A DNA stretch of 36,720 nucleotides from Pseudomonadota bacterium (GCA_900299035.1 OMIG01000176.1:1-36720); one strand, 5' to 3'. Shown: positions 1 through 8,109, counted from the stretch's first letter. The notes: generated by a model not told the origin, from the letters alone. Made by a program: numbers and translations.

Positions 1-11
1 AGTTATTTGAA

Positions 12-355
12 GGGGAGGCGGAACCAGGCGACGAAGTGTCGCCACTCACAGAAAGGGATTGATTTCCTTTCTTGGTAAAAGGCATCTCGGGTACCGCTAG
101 ACAAATAAGTGTCAACGGAGACGATTCACTAATCCATCGGATTAAAGAACCCGCACCTAATCTACCGACGCCCTGCTAAGAAGAACCGAAAGACCTACCA
201 CTAAACCGACTGCGAAAAACCAGAACCGTCGGCGAGACTGTTAGTCTTGTACTCAAGCACCTAAGGTTAGTCAACAACTTCAAATGGCTTAAAACTGCAT
301 CAGCTAAGCTTCATCCCTCAAAGATTAAGCTCAGCCCGTCTGAATCCACCTCCAG
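12..355 (-). other. hairpin-rich noncoding stretch, possible structured RNA of unknown class
   Basis: No convincing reading frame crosses this A+T-richer stretch. Its ends can pair: read on the minus strand, GGAGGTGG (348-355 region) pairs with CCGCCTCC (16-23 region) over eight positions with one G-U pair; on the plus strand the same pair would be a mismatch, which weakly favours minus-strand transcription. Inside lie several hairpins: GGCGAC/GTCGCC near 27-43, GAAAGG/CCTTTC near 52-74, TAATCC/GGATTA near 131-146, AGACT/AGTCT near 234-246 and GCTTA/TAAGC near 286-308. The size (about 345 nt), closed ends and the neighbouring tRNA recall tmRNA, but I find no T-arm, no canonical GGTTTCGACGGG-type 5' motif and no tag ending in ALAA, so I do not name it. 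RNase P and SRP RNA signatures are also absent. Confidence 0.3.
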
Positions 356-480
356 ACTTCTCGCGCAGCACATGCCTACAGGATCCGCCTCATACGACAC
401 CCCGCTCCAAGCGCCCTCAAGCGGAGTTTTCAGGGCCTACCGAAACCAATTGAGGAGAGAAAAAGAAAGGGAGAAAAGAT

Positions 481-567
481 CGGAGAGGAAGGGATTCGAA
501 CCCCCGATACCGTTTCCGGTATACCTGATTTCGAATCAGGCGCCTTCAGCCACTCGGCCACCTCTCC
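481..567 (-). tRNA. tRNA-Ser (anticodon CGA)
   Basis: The minus strand folds as a class II tRNA of 87 nt. The acceptor stem is GGAGAGG (561-567) with CCTCTCC (482-488); the D-arm is GCCGAGTGGC; the anticodon stem CCTGATT/AATCAGG encloses CGA (531-533), reading UCG codons; a long variable arm ATACCG-GAAA-CGGTAT is typical of serine tRNA; and the T-loop is GTTCGAATC. The discriminator base is G, as in serine tRNAs. CCA is not encoded, so it must be added by a nucleotidyltransferase. Confidence 0.97.
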
Positions 568-747
568 AGGTGGGCCTGCCTACGCCCAGAACAATCGACC
601 CTGAGATGGAGGGTCCAGCGCGAGCAGGAGAGCTCAGGAAGGTATCTGGGCGCCCTGGGGAAGTCAACGAAACCCCCTCAAGCAAATGCGTATCAATAGC
701 TTAGAAGCGGTGGTTCAAACCTTCACCGCAGGCCAGCGCCCCAAAGC

Positions 748-1266
748 CTAAAAAGACACCAAGCAGGCAACCTTACTGTCGCCAAGCCGATCTCGGCCTT
801 GGAGGCCTACAATCTCAAGCAGAAACACGAACGAGACCACCTCACCCCCCGCCCGCGAAACGAGCTCGGCAGTCGCCGCCGCCGTGCCGCCGGTCGCAAG
901 CACGTCGTCGAGAATAGCAACCCGCGCCCCAGGGGACATGATGTCTCGCTTAATCTCGAGGGTGTCTTTACCGTACTCAAGGCCGTAGCTCACCTGCTCC
1001 AGGTCGCCCGGGAGCTTGCCCTGCTTGCGCACGAGCACCATCGGCAAGCCGGCCTCAAGAGCCACGGCGGTCCCGAAGATAAAGCCGCGCGACTCAACTG
1101 CCGCCACGGTTGTCGCTCCGGAGCGCCGCACGAGCTCGGCCATGCCGTGCACCGCGGCCTTGAAAGCCGCCGGTGCAGCGAGCAGCGGCGAGATGTCACG
1201 AAAGACGATTCCAGGCTTTGGGAAATCAGGAACAGGAGCAATGAATTCTTTGATGTTGGCTGACAT
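748..1266 (-). CDS. apt: adenine phosphoribosyltransferase
   Basis: Cytosolic purine-salvage enzyme converting adenine and PRPP to AMP and pyrophosphate. The 172-residue product has the usual family length (about 170-183). It shows the N-terminal PDFPKPGIVFRDISPLL signature, the ESRGFIFG segment that contacts the base, and the PRPP-binding loop VAILDDVLATGGTAAA with its paired acidic residues and TGGT. The ATG start has no clear Shine-Dalgarno sequence. The gene lies 58 nt downstream of mtnN on the same strand, so adenine released from methylthioadenosine or adenosylhomocysteine by MtnN would be recycled directly by this enzyme. A 6-bp hairpin GCGGTG/CACCGC (707-729) follows the stop but lacks a T-tract. 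Confidence 0.96.
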   Translation of the reverse strand: MSANIKEFIAPVPDFPKPGIVFRDISPLLAAPAAFKAAVHGMAELVRRSGATTVAAVESRGFIFGTAVALEAGLPMVLVRKQGKLPGDLEQVSYGLEYGKDTLEIKRDIMSPGARVAILDDVLATGGTAAATAELVSRAGGEVVSFVFLLEIVGLQGRDRLGDSKVACLVSF

Positions 1267-1324
1267 GCGAGGATTAAACGGTGCGAGACGCCTCGACGCA
1301 AGCTATTTGTCTCTGCCGTGTGAG

Positions 1325-2089
1325 CTATGGCAGCCGAGACACGAACTCGCACACGAGCCGCTCAGAACCCACTGCCGCGGCCCTCTGAATGAAGGAGACA
1401 AAGTCGACGGGAGCGTGACGGTCGGCAGAGTCAGAGATGACTCGCGAAACCGCGAACGGCACGCCGTGCTCAGCACATACCTGGGCCACCGCTGCGCCCT
1501 CCATCTCAACTGCCAGCAGCCCGGGGATGAGCCTCTCTAGCTCCCCGCGCTCATGGCCCGAGTCGATGAACTGGTCGCCGCTGGCGACCACCCCTGAGTG
1601 CGCCTCTGCGGCGCTGAGCCCCAGCCCACTCACAGCGGAGACGTAGCGTGGGTCTCGCACTGCTGCGCGTGCCGCATCGTTTGCAACCTGAGAGAGGTGT
1701 GGGTCCGCTGCTAGAAACGAGCAGTTGAGAAGCGGAATGTCGAACCGTCGGCACCCCAAGACCCCCTTGAGGTCGATGTCATGCTGCACCAGCGCGTCTG
1801 CGACAACGACGTCCCCCACCTTCACCTTTGCGTTCACTCCGCCCGCGACACCCGTCATGAGCAGCGCATCGACACCGAAAGACTGGATGAGCGTCGTCGC
1901 CGTGGAGGCGGCCGCGACCTTGCCGATGCGCGAGCATACGAACACGAGCTCTCGGCCGCCCGCTTGAGCGCAGAAGAACTCTCGCGGACCGATCGTTTTT
2001 GCAGACGTGGCGCCGAAGCTGGCTGTGAGGAGCGCAAACTCCTCCGGCATGGCGGCGACTATTCCTATTTTTTGGGGGCGTTTCTGCAC
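1325..2089 (-). CDS. mtnN: 5'-methylthioadenosine/S-adenosylhomocysteine nucleosidase
   Basis: Hydrolyses methylthioadenosine (by-product of spermidine synthesis) and S-adenosylhomocysteine (by-product of methylation), releasing adenine. The 254-residue protein begins with the typical GIVAAMPEE segment carrying the conserved acidic residue, has the VEMEGAAVAQVC nucleoside-binding motif, and the catalytic Asp in VISDSAD. It is slightly longer than the E. coli enzyme (232), with an insertion in the middle. The start is GTG, preceded by TTGGAG about ten bases upstream. It sits between a SpeG-like polyamine acetyltransferase gene and apt, all on the minus strand, which fits a role in clearing polyamine-pathway by-products. 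It could equally be called futalosine hydrolase-like, but the SAH/MTA motif set is the better match. Confidence 0.92.
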   Translation of the reverse strand: MQKRPQKIGIVAAMPEEFALLTASFGATSAKTIGPREFFCAQAGGRELVFVCSRIGKVAAASTATTLIQSFGVDALLMTGVAGGVNAKVKVGDVVVADALVQHDIDLKGVLGCRRFDIPLLNCSFLAADPHLSQVANDAARAAVRDPRYVSAVSGLGLSAAEAHSGVVASGDQFIDSGHERGELERLIPGLLAVEMEGAAVAQVCAEHGVPFAVSRVISDSADRHAPVDFVSFIQRAAAVGSERLVCEFVSRLP

Positions 2090-2157
2090 AGGCCTGCCAC
2101 TCCAAGCTCAACCGGCCCTGCGCGGCTAGTTCAAGCGTTCGGTGGCAGCATTGTGCG

Positions 2158-2841
2158 CTACTTGAGGGCTAGCGCGCCACTGGATTCGGTCACCGGAGCC
2201 GTGCCAGGAAGAACCGGCGCTACTGCTACCCGATGCACCACTGGCTGGCTGGCACGAGGCGGAATTCGGCCCCGAAGCTCGGGGGACTCAAAGCCCACAA
2301 TCTCATTAAGCTTTGGCTTAATGCGGCGCCACTGGCTCTCGAAGAGGCACATGCGCTCAACGTCGACGTATTCACCGTTGCGGAAGTACTCCTTCTTGAG
2401 ACGGCACTCCTTCTTGAAGCCCGCGAACCTGTAGATGCTGAGGCCCGGCGTGTTGTCAGGCAGGATGACCAGGTACACCTTGAAGAGGTTTAGGATGTCG
2501 AACGCGTACTTGATGCCGAGCACGAACCCCTGCTTGCCAAAGCCTTTCCCCTGGTGCTTCTCGTCGATGATTATGTCGATCTCGCAGCGCCGGTTAATCT
2601 CGTCGATCTCTATTAAGCTCAGCACGCCTACGCTTGCGCCCGTCTGGGTCTCCTCGATGACGAAGCGCCGCTCAGTCGTGTTATGCACGTACTTCTCGTA
2701 CAGGTCCTCCAGCTCTCGGAGCGTCTCGAAGGGCTCCTCGAAGAAGTAGTTCATGGTCTTGTAGTTGTTGTGCAGCCGGTGCAGGAAGGTAAGATCGGCC
2801 TTCTCGAGCGCGCGTAGCTGGAGCGTTCTTCCCTTGATCAT
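2158..2841 (-). CDS. speG: SpeG-like GNAT acetyltransferase (spermidine N-acetyltransferase family)
   Basis: GNAT-fold acetyltransferase that closely resembles E. coli SpeG along its whole core. Shared elements are an N-terminal LxLRALEKADL segment, FFEEPFET and EDLYEKYVHN followed by ERRFVIE, an EI(D/N)xxxRRCE strand, the acetyl-CoA loop HQGKGFGKQ, and the C-terminal IYRFAGF and EYFRNGEYVDVERMCLF stretches. The start chosen is the ATG giving MIKGRTLQ, where family similarity begins; the frame stays open to an upstream TTG at 2898 that would add 19 unrelated residues. The C-terminal tail of about 35-50 residues after SQWRR is extra, proline- and alanine-rich, and not found in SpeG. Known function: acetylation of spermidine/spermine to lower polyamine excess. 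Only 68 nt separate it from mtnN. Confidence 0.82.
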   Translation of the reverse strand: MIKGRTLQLRALEKADLTFLHRLHNNYKTMNYFFEEPFETLRELEDLYEKYVHNTTERRFVIEETQTGASVGVLSLIEIDEINRRCEIDIIIDEKHQGKGFGKQGFVLGIKYAFDILNLFKVYLVILPDNTPGLSIYRFAGFKKECRLKKEYFRNGEYVDVERMCLFESQWRRIKPKLNEIVGFESPELRGRIPPRASQPVVHRVAVAPVLPGTAPVTESSGALALK

Positions 2842-3008
2842 AGTGTGAGCTTTTGAAAAGGTTTTTAGCCCTCCGTAGAGCTGCAGAAGCCGCCCCAAAG
2901 AGCCGCCGAGACTATAGCCCAGGAGCCAACAGAGTTGGGGAAAAGTTACTCAGGTGCCCAAGCAAACGCCTGTCTTTATTAGCTTTATTTTTCTTTTTCG
3001 CAGTCCGA

Positions 3009-3044
3009 GGGGTTTTTGTAACCCCCTGGCAGTCCGTGACGGAC
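3009..3044 (-). terminator. paired hairpins after the glycosyltransferase, weak terminator candidate
   Basis: Two stable hairpins follow the stop of the minus-strand glycosyltransferase: GTCCG-tga-CGGAC (3032-3044) and GGGGTT-tttgt-AACCCC (3009-3025, plus-strand reading). An 8-nt direct repeat GCAGTCCG flanks the second hairpin. No T-tract follows on the minus strand, so intrinsic termination is uncertain. Confidence 0.3.
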
Positions 3045-3051
3045 CACAGAA

Positions 3052-3849
3052 CTAGTGGTTTTCGGATGAGCCGCCGTTTACAACCCGCTTTGCCTCGCAG
3101 CCGCTCGTGGTCGAGCCCTTCTGCTGCTCTCCCGCTGCGGCATCGAACTGCTTGGCGGGCCGGCGGAAGAGGTTGTACTTGATGATGCAGTAGATTGCTC
3201 GGAAGCCGTCTCTCCAGCCGATCTTCTTGCCCTCGGCGTAGGTGCGCCCGTAGTAGGAGATGCCCACTTCGTAGATCCGGCAGCCCATCGCTGCCACCTT
3301 CGCCGTTATCTCGGGCTCGAATCCGAAGCGGCACTCTTCAATCTCAATCGACTGGATCACCTCGCGGCGGAACAGCTTGTAGCAGGTCTCCATGTCCGTC
3401 AGGTTCAAGTTTGTGAACATGTTCGACAGCAGGGTCAAGAAGCGGTTGCCCATCATGTGCCAGAAGTACACAACACGGTGCGGCTGGGCGCCCACGAAGC
3501 GTGAGCCGAAAACGACGTCAGCGCGCCCTTTCTCAATCGGATCCATGAGAATCGGGTACTCCTGCGGGTCGTACTCCATGTCAGCATCCTGCACGATGAC
3601 GACATCCCCGGTGACGTGCTTAAAGCCAGTTCGAAGCGCGGCACCCTTCCCCTGGTTCACCTCGTGGTAGATGATCTTGTCGACCTGCGGGGCGATGACC
3701 GTCTTGAGCACCTCTTGGGTGCCATCCTTCGAGCAGTCGTCGACTATGACGATCTCCATGTCGCTGACAGGCGCACTCTTCACCGCAGACACAATCTGCT
3801 GAATTGTGGCGCGTTCGTTGTAACAGGGGATGACGATTGAGAGTTTCAT
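3052..3849 (-). CDS. family 2 glycosyltransferase (dolichyl/polyprenyl-phosphate type)
   Basis: A 265-residue GT-A fold enzyme likely to move a sugar from a nucleotide sugar to a polyprenyl phosphate or similar acceptor at the inner face of the cytoplasmic membrane. It shows [12 protein letters not shown] at the N-terminus, [10 protein letters not shown], the [12 protein letters not shown] motif, the metal-binding QDADMEYDP, and GSRFVG, as in DPM1/GtrB-type enzymes. There is no multi-TM C-terminal domain, so it is a DPM1-like soluble form. The last 35 residues are low-complexity. The ATG start has an AGG about twelve bases upstream. It stands 210 nt upstream of the SpeG-like gene on the same strand and divergent from gyrA. 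The sugar and acceptor cannot be told from sequence. Confidence 0.88.
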   Translation of the reverse strand: MKLSIVIPCYNERATIQQIVSAVKSAPVSDMEIVIVDDCSKDGTQEVLKTVIAPQVDKIIYHEVNQGKGAALRTGFKHVTGDVVIVQDADMEYDPQEYPILMDPIEKGRADVVFGSRFVGAQPHRVVYFWHMMGNRFLTLLSNMFTNLNLTDMETCYKLFRREVIQSIEIEECRFGFEPEITAKVAAMGCRIYEVGISYYGRTYAEGKKIGWRDGFRAIYCIIKYNLFRRPAKQFDAAAGEQQKGSTTSGCEAKRVVNGGSSENH

Positions 3850-4092
3850 TCTGAAGATACCTGCCGGGAATGTTCGGGGTATAGCAGGTATCAGGGGAGC
3901 TTTAAAGGGAGGGTGCCGAGCGCTCGGTCGGCCCCGGAGGTGCGGCGGGCGACGCTCCAGCGCCGCTCATTTTCCTGCACTCGGCCAGCTCTATTTCGAA
4001 CACATTCAAACAGGCCTGGCGCGGGCTCTTCTGTGCAGGCCAAAAGCGGGCAAAACACCTCTATTTTATTGGGTTTCCAAGCTTATTCTCCC

Positions 4093-4121
4093 TTGAACTG
4101 GCTGCCCCCATCTCCTATGCT
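4093..4121 (+). promoter_or_regulatory. predicted sigma-70 promoter of gyrA
   Basis: TTGAAC (4093-4098), a 17-nt spacer and TATGCT (4116-4121) make a good -35/-10 pair. The expected transcription start, seven bases after the -10 box, falls on the A of the gyrA ATG at 4128, which predicts a leaderless mRNA; no Shine-Dalgarno sequence is visible upstream of the start. The rest of 3850-4092 holds no gene that I can see. Confidence 0.55.
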
Positions 4122-4127
4122 CGCCAA

Positions 4128-6650
4128 ATGGAAAATACACAGCAAATTACCCCCATTACGATCGAAGCCGAGATGCGCCAGTCCTACCTGGACTACGCCA
4201 TGAGCGTAATCGTCGGACGTGCCCTGCCGGACGTGCGCGATGGCCTCAAGCCGGTGCAGCGCCGCGTGTTGTACGCGATGCTCAAGGAAGGCCTCGTCCC
4301 GAACCGTAAGCACTCCAAGTGCGCGGGAGTTGTGGGTGAGGTGCTCAAGCGCTACCACCCGCACGGTGACATGCCTGTGTACGAAGCCCTGGTGCGGCTC
4401 GCCCAGCCGTGGAACCTCCGCTACCCCCTGATCGACGGCCAAGGAAACTTCGGATCGATCGACGGCGACCCACCTGCTGCCTACCGTTACACAGAGTGCC
4501 GCATGACGGCCCTCGCCGAGCGGCTGCTTGAGGACATCGAGAAGGAAACAGTCGACTTCACCCCGAACTTCGACGACTCAACCCTAGAGCCGACCGTGCT
4601 TCCGTCGGTCATCCCGAACCTGCTCGTCAACGGCGCAAACGGAATCGCCGTCGGAATGGCGACGCACATCCCGCCGCACAACCTCACTGAGGTCATCAAC
4701 GGCGCGCTCGCCGTCATCAACAACCCGAACATCTCGCTGCAAGAGCTGCTCGCGATTGTCCCTGGTCCAGACTTTCCAACCGGCGGCGCAATCTACGGGC
4801 GAGGCCCGATCATCAGCGCGTACGCCAACGGCCGCGGCATCATCCAGGTCAGGGCCAAGGCGCACTTTGAGAAGATCAAGAACAAGTCGCGCGAGGCGGA
4901 CATCATCGTCGTCACCGAGATTCCGTACCAAGTCAACAAGGCGCGCCTAATTGAGAAGATCGCTGAGCTCGTCAACGACAAGCAGATCGAGGGCATCTCC
5001 AAGCTCCGCGACGAGAGCGACCGCAGCGGCATGCGCATCGTTGTCGAGCTCAAGCGTGACGCAACGCCTGACGTCGTGCTCAACCAGCTCTACAAGATGA
5101 CCCCGATGCAGTCGAGCTTCGGCATCGTCAACCTGGCGATCGTCGACGGCAAGCCGGTCATCTGCTCGCTGCACGACCTCCTCTCGCACTTCCTCAACCA
5201 CCGCCGCGACGTGGTCACCCGCCGTACGGAGTTCGACCTCAAGAAGGCCAAGGAGCGCATGCACATCTTGGAGGGATTCAAGATTGCGCTCTTAAACCTC
5301 GACGAGGTGATTGCGCTCATTCGCAAGGCCCAGACCCCGAAGGACGCTCGCGACGAGCTCATTTCGCGCTACAGCCTCTCAACGATCCAGGCCCAGGCGA
5401 TCCTCGACCTGCGGCTGCAGAAGCTCACTGGCATGGAGCGCCTCGCCATCGAGCAGGAGCACGACGAACTAGCCAAGCGCATCCAGGAACTCCTGAGCAT
5501 CCTGGCAGACGCCAAGAAGGTCGACGGAATCATCGCTGCAGAGCTGACCGAGGTCCGCGAGAAGTTCGGCGACGCGCGCCGCACAGAGATCGTCGACGAC
5601 GGCGGCGAGATCGACATGAGCGAGATGATCGAGGACGAAGAGATGGTCGTCACGGTCAGCCACAAGGGCTACATCAAGCGCACGTCGGTCACGGAGTACC
5701 GCGAGCAGCGCCGTGGCGGAAAGGGAATCATCGGAGCTGCGGCTGACGACGAGGACTTCATCGAGAACCTCTTCGTTGCCTCAACCCTCGCAGACCTGCT
5801 GGTCTTCACGAGCCTCGGGCGAGTCTACTGGCTCAAGGTGTGGAGCATCCCAGAGTCAGGCCGCACCTCGCGTGGCCGCGCGCTGGTCAACCTGCTTGAG
5901 CTCAAAGAAGACGAGAAAATGTGCGCTATCCTTCCAATTAAGGAGTGGAGCGAGAACGCGTGTGTCGCGCTTGCGACTCGCCAGGGTGTCATCAAGAAGA
6001 CCGCCCTTGAGGAGTTCTCTCGCTCACGCCGAAACGGCATCATGGCGTGCACCCTCGACGAAGGCGACACGCTCATCGGCGCCAAGATAACGCACGAGGG
6101 CGACGACATCATCCTCGCGACCCGCGATGGCATGGCGATCCGCTTCACGGAGGACAACGTGCGGGCGATGGGCCGTGCTGCGCGCGGCGTCACCGGCATC
6201 CGATTCGAGGGCGACGACAAGGTCGTCAGCATGACGGTCATCCAGAAGGCCAAGGAAGGAGCCCCGGCGACCGAGGAGCTGGCGCTCCTCACCGTGTGCG
6301 AGAACGGCTTCGGCAAGCGCACCCTGGTGAGCGAGTACCGCCCACAAGGACGCGGCGGCAAGGGCTTGATCGACATCCAGACGGAAGGCCGAAACGGCCC
6401 CGTCATCGAGGCGATCACGGTCACTGAGTCGAGCGGTCTCATGCTCATCACCTCGGGCGGCAAGATCATCCGCACCAGCGCCAAGAACATCTCGGTCATC
6501 GGACGAAACACGCGCGGCGTGAAGCTGATGGACCTTGAGGAGAACGAGAAGGTCGTGGCGGTAGCGCCCGCCCCGCTCGATACTAACGGCGCTGAAGAAG
6601 GCGGCGCCGAAGAAAGCGCGCCTACTGTCACCCCTGAGGGCTCCAAGTAA
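4128..6650 (+). CDS. gyrA: DNA gyrase subunit A
   Basis: Breakage-reunion subunit of DNA gyrase, which introduces negative supercoils with GyrB. The 840-residue protein starts with the winged-helix/tower region (EAEMRQSYLDYAMSVIVGRALPDVRDGLKPVQRR), carries the catalytic Tyr121 in AAYRYTECRM, a coiled-coil/C-gate region, and a beta-pinwheel C-terminal domain. The GyrA box QRRGGKG near residue 527 marks it as gyrase rather than topoisomerase IV ParC. The loop around residues 77-86 reads HPHGDMPVYE, so the positions equal to E. coli Ser83-Ala84 are Met82-Pro83, while the acidic residue of position 87 is kept as Glu86. The C-terminus ends in a short acidic tail. gpsA follows after 12 nt. gyrB is not in the window. 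Confidence 0.98.
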   Translation: MENTQQITPITIEAEMRQSYLDYAMSVIVGRALPDVRDGLKPVQRRVLYAMLKEGLVPNRKHSKCAGVVGEVLKRYHPHGDMPVYEALVRLAQPWNLRYPLIDGQGNFGSIDGDPPAAYRYTECRMTALAERLLEDIEKETVDFTPNFDDSTLEPTVLPSVIPNLLVNGANGIAVGMATHIPPHNLTEVINGALAVINNPNISLQELLAIVPGPDFPTGGAIYGRGPIISAYANGRGIIQVRAKAHFEKIKNKSREADIIVVTEIPYQVNKARLIEKIAELVNDKQIEGISKLRDESDRSGMRIVVELKRDATPDVVLNQLYKMTPMQSSFGIVNLAIVDGKPVICSLHDLLSHFLNHRRDVVTRRTEFDLKKAKERMHILEGFKIALLNLDEVIALIRKAQTPKDARDELISRYSLSTIQAQAILDLRLQKLTGMERLAIEQEHDELAKRIQELLSILADAKKVDGIIAAELTEVREKFGDARRTEIVDDGGEIDMSEMIEDEEMVVTVSHKGYIKRTSVTEYREQRRGGKGIIGAAADDEDFIENLFVASTLADLLVFTSLGRVYWLKVWSIPESGRTSRGRALVNLLELKEDEKMCAILPIKEWSENACVALATRQGVIKKTALEEFSRSRRNGIMACTLDEGDTLIGAKITHEGDDIILATRDGMAIRFTEDNVRAMGRAARGVTGIRFEGDDKVVSMTVIQKAKEGAPATEELALLTVCENGFGKRTLVSEYRPQGRGGKGLIDIQTEGRNGPVIEAITVTESSGLMLITSGGKIIRTSAKNISVIGRNTRGVKLMDLEENEKVVAVAPAPLDTNGAEEGGAEESAPTVTPEGSK

Positions 6651-6662
6651 GCGCAGGGCCTG

Positions 6663-7661
6663 ATGCTTAAAAACGCCGCCAGTATGCACGTAGCCGTTGT
6701 CGGCCTCGGGGCATGGGGCATGGCGCTCGCGCTGCACGCCCTGCGACGCGGCTTTCGCGTTACCGGGTGGCACCACGACCAGGGCGAAGTTGCACGGCTC
6801 CTCTCGACTCGCTCGTTCCAGCGCGGCTCGGTGACGGCGCCCGTGCCGGGCAACCTCGGCATCACCTCAGACCTCGCCCTGACCGCGGACGCAGACCTAA
6901 CCATCGTGGCGCTCCCCGCCAGCGCTTGGGCCGAGGTCGTGCCGAACGTGCGAGCGAAGGTGCTCGTGAGCGCCACCAAGGGGCTTGAGCCAACGACTGT
7001 CTCCACTCCGCTACAGTACGCGTCGAGCTCCCTGTCGCTTGCCCCAGATGCGCTCGCAGTCATCTCGGGCCCAAGCTTCGCCTCAGACCTGGTCGCCGAG
7101 CGCCCCATATCGATAGTGTCGGGCTCCGTGTCCGAAAAGACCGCGGCGCTCGTTGCCGAGGCCCTCTCAGGCAATTCCTTGCGCATCTACACCTCGGCTG
7201 ATCCGCTCGGCGTTGAGCTCGGAGGAATCCTCAAGAACGTGGTGGCGATCGCCGTCGGAGTCTCAGACGCGCTCAACTACGGCCCGTCTGCGCGCGCAGC
7301 CCTGATCGCGCGCGGCCTGGCGGAGATGACGCGGCTTGCGGCCGGCCTCGGCGCTGACCCGCGCACCCTCTCTGGGCTCTCTGGCCTAGGAGACCTCGTC
7401 ATGACCGCCACCGAAAACCAGAGCCGCAACCGCACCGTAGGGCTGCGGCTCGGCAAGGGCGAGAAGATCGCTGACATCACGGCGTCGCTCGGCTCGGTGG
7501 CTGAAGGTGTCTCCACAGCGCCCCTCGTCCAGCAGCTCGCAGCAAAGGCGGGCGTAGAAGTTCCGCTCACAGACCACATCGTAAAGCTCCTCTCAGGCGA
7601 GATCGCAGCCCAGGACCTGGCAGCAGCCCTCATGGCGCGCCCCCTGCGCAGCGAGTTCTAG
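6663..7661 (+). CDS. gpsA: NAD(P)-dependent glycerol-3-phosphate dehydrogenase
   Basis: Reduces dihydroxyacetone phosphate to sn-glycerol 3-phosphate, the backbone for phospholipids. The 332-residue protein shows the dinucleotide-binding VVGLGAWGMALA loop, the SATKG segment, SGPSFASDL, and the substrate-site stretch GVELGGILKNVVAIAVG containing the catalytic Lys, then LSGLSGLGDLVMTAT and SRNRTVG. The ATG at 6663 is preceded by CAGGG four to five bases upstream; an ATG at 6684 (MHVAVVG) is closer to the usual family start but has no ribosome-binding site. It is 12 nt after gyrA and so probably co-transcribed with it. The C-terminal RPLRSEF-type ending is usual for the family. Confidence 0.97.
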   Translation: MLKNAASMHVAVVGLGAWGMALALHALRRGFRVTGWHHDQGEVARLLSTRSFQRGSVTAPVPGNLGITSDLALTADADLTIVALPASAWAEVVPNVRAKVLVSATKGLEPTTVSTPLQYASSSLSLAPDALAVISGPSFASDLVAERPISIVSGSVSEKTAALVAEALSGNSLRIYTSADPLGVELGGILKNVVAIAVGVSDALNYGPSARAALIARGLAEMTRLAAGLGADPRTLSGLSGLGDLVMTATENQSRNRTVGLRLGKGEKIADITASLGSVAEGVSTAPLVQQLAAKAGVEVPLTDHIVKLLSGEIAAQDLAAALMARPLRSEF

Positions 7662-7712
7662 CCCGCACATTTCTCCTTGCCGCAGCCGGCAGTCATCGCG
7701 ATACTTCCCGTC

Positions 7713-8108
7713 ATGGCGATTATTCCTGTCCTCCGCGAGCTGGCCGTCAACTTCACCATTATCTCAATCCTCTCTTGGATTATTGCCCGCAAGAGGGCCA
7801 ACCTCGACGTCGGAAAGCTCGTGTGCGTTGTGACAGGCTGGTGGGTTGGAGGGCTCCTGGTGTCTCTGTACGTGACGCCTGAGATTGGCTGGGTTTCTGT
7901 GCTCTTAACCCACGCTGTCCTCGCCGGGCTCTTAATTTTTCTCTGCTCAACGTCGCTCATGCAGGCTGTCGTTGTGGTCGCCGCCTTCGCCGTCATTAAA
8001 GTTGGCATGGAGAGCGGCTGGGACCCGATCCTGCGGGCCGAGCTGCCGCAGGTGAAGGCACAGTTTGCGCCTGAGAAGATAAATGCGGCTGAGCGCAAGG
8101 CGCAGTGA
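7713..8108 (+). CDS. small integral membrane protein of unknown function
   Basis: I do not recognise this protein. From the ATG at 7713 (MAIIPVLRELAVNF) it has 131 residues; an upstream TTG at 7677 would extend it by twelve mostly hydrophobic residues. Hydrophobic segments run roughly from residues 3-22, 37-58, 63-82 and 84-102, suggesting four membrane spans, with a charged loop (ARKRANLD) after the first and a soluble C-terminal tail rich in Lys and Glu. It begins about 50 nt after gpsA and is followed at once by an intrinsic terminator, so it is probably the last gene of the gyrA-gpsA unit. Codon use resembles the neighbours, supporting a real gene. Confidence 0.6.
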   Translation: MAIIPVLRELAVNFTIISILSWIIARKRANLDVGKLVCVVTGWWVGGLLVSLYVTPEIGWVSVLLTHAVLAGLLIFLCSTSLMQAVVVVAAFAVIKVGMESGWDPILRAELPQVKAQFAPEKINAAERKAQ

Positions 8109-8109
8109 G

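Noticed and set aside
3-62. Possible C-terminal end of a protein entering from the left edge (ends ERD then stop)
   Set aside because: Only 19 codons are visible and they overlap the hairpin-rich region; not enough to call a gene.
12-355. tmRNA (ssrA) call for the left-edge region
   Set aside because: Length and pairing ends fit, but a T-arm, the conserved 5' motif and a tag ending in Ala-Ala are not found on either strand.
372-704. 110-residue plus-strand open frame
   Set aside because: It runs antisense through the tRNA-Ser gene and has no ribosome-binding site or sensible composition.
1781-2434. 217-residue plus-strand open frame
   Set aside because: Antisense to mtnN and the SpeG-like gene.
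6024-6776. 250-residue minus-strand open frame
   Set aside because: Antisense shadow of gyrA with no recognisable motif.
5825-7186. 453-residue minus-strand open frame
   Set aside because: Antisense to gyrA and gpsA; a product of high G+C codon bias, with Ser/Arg/Pro-rich meaningless composition.
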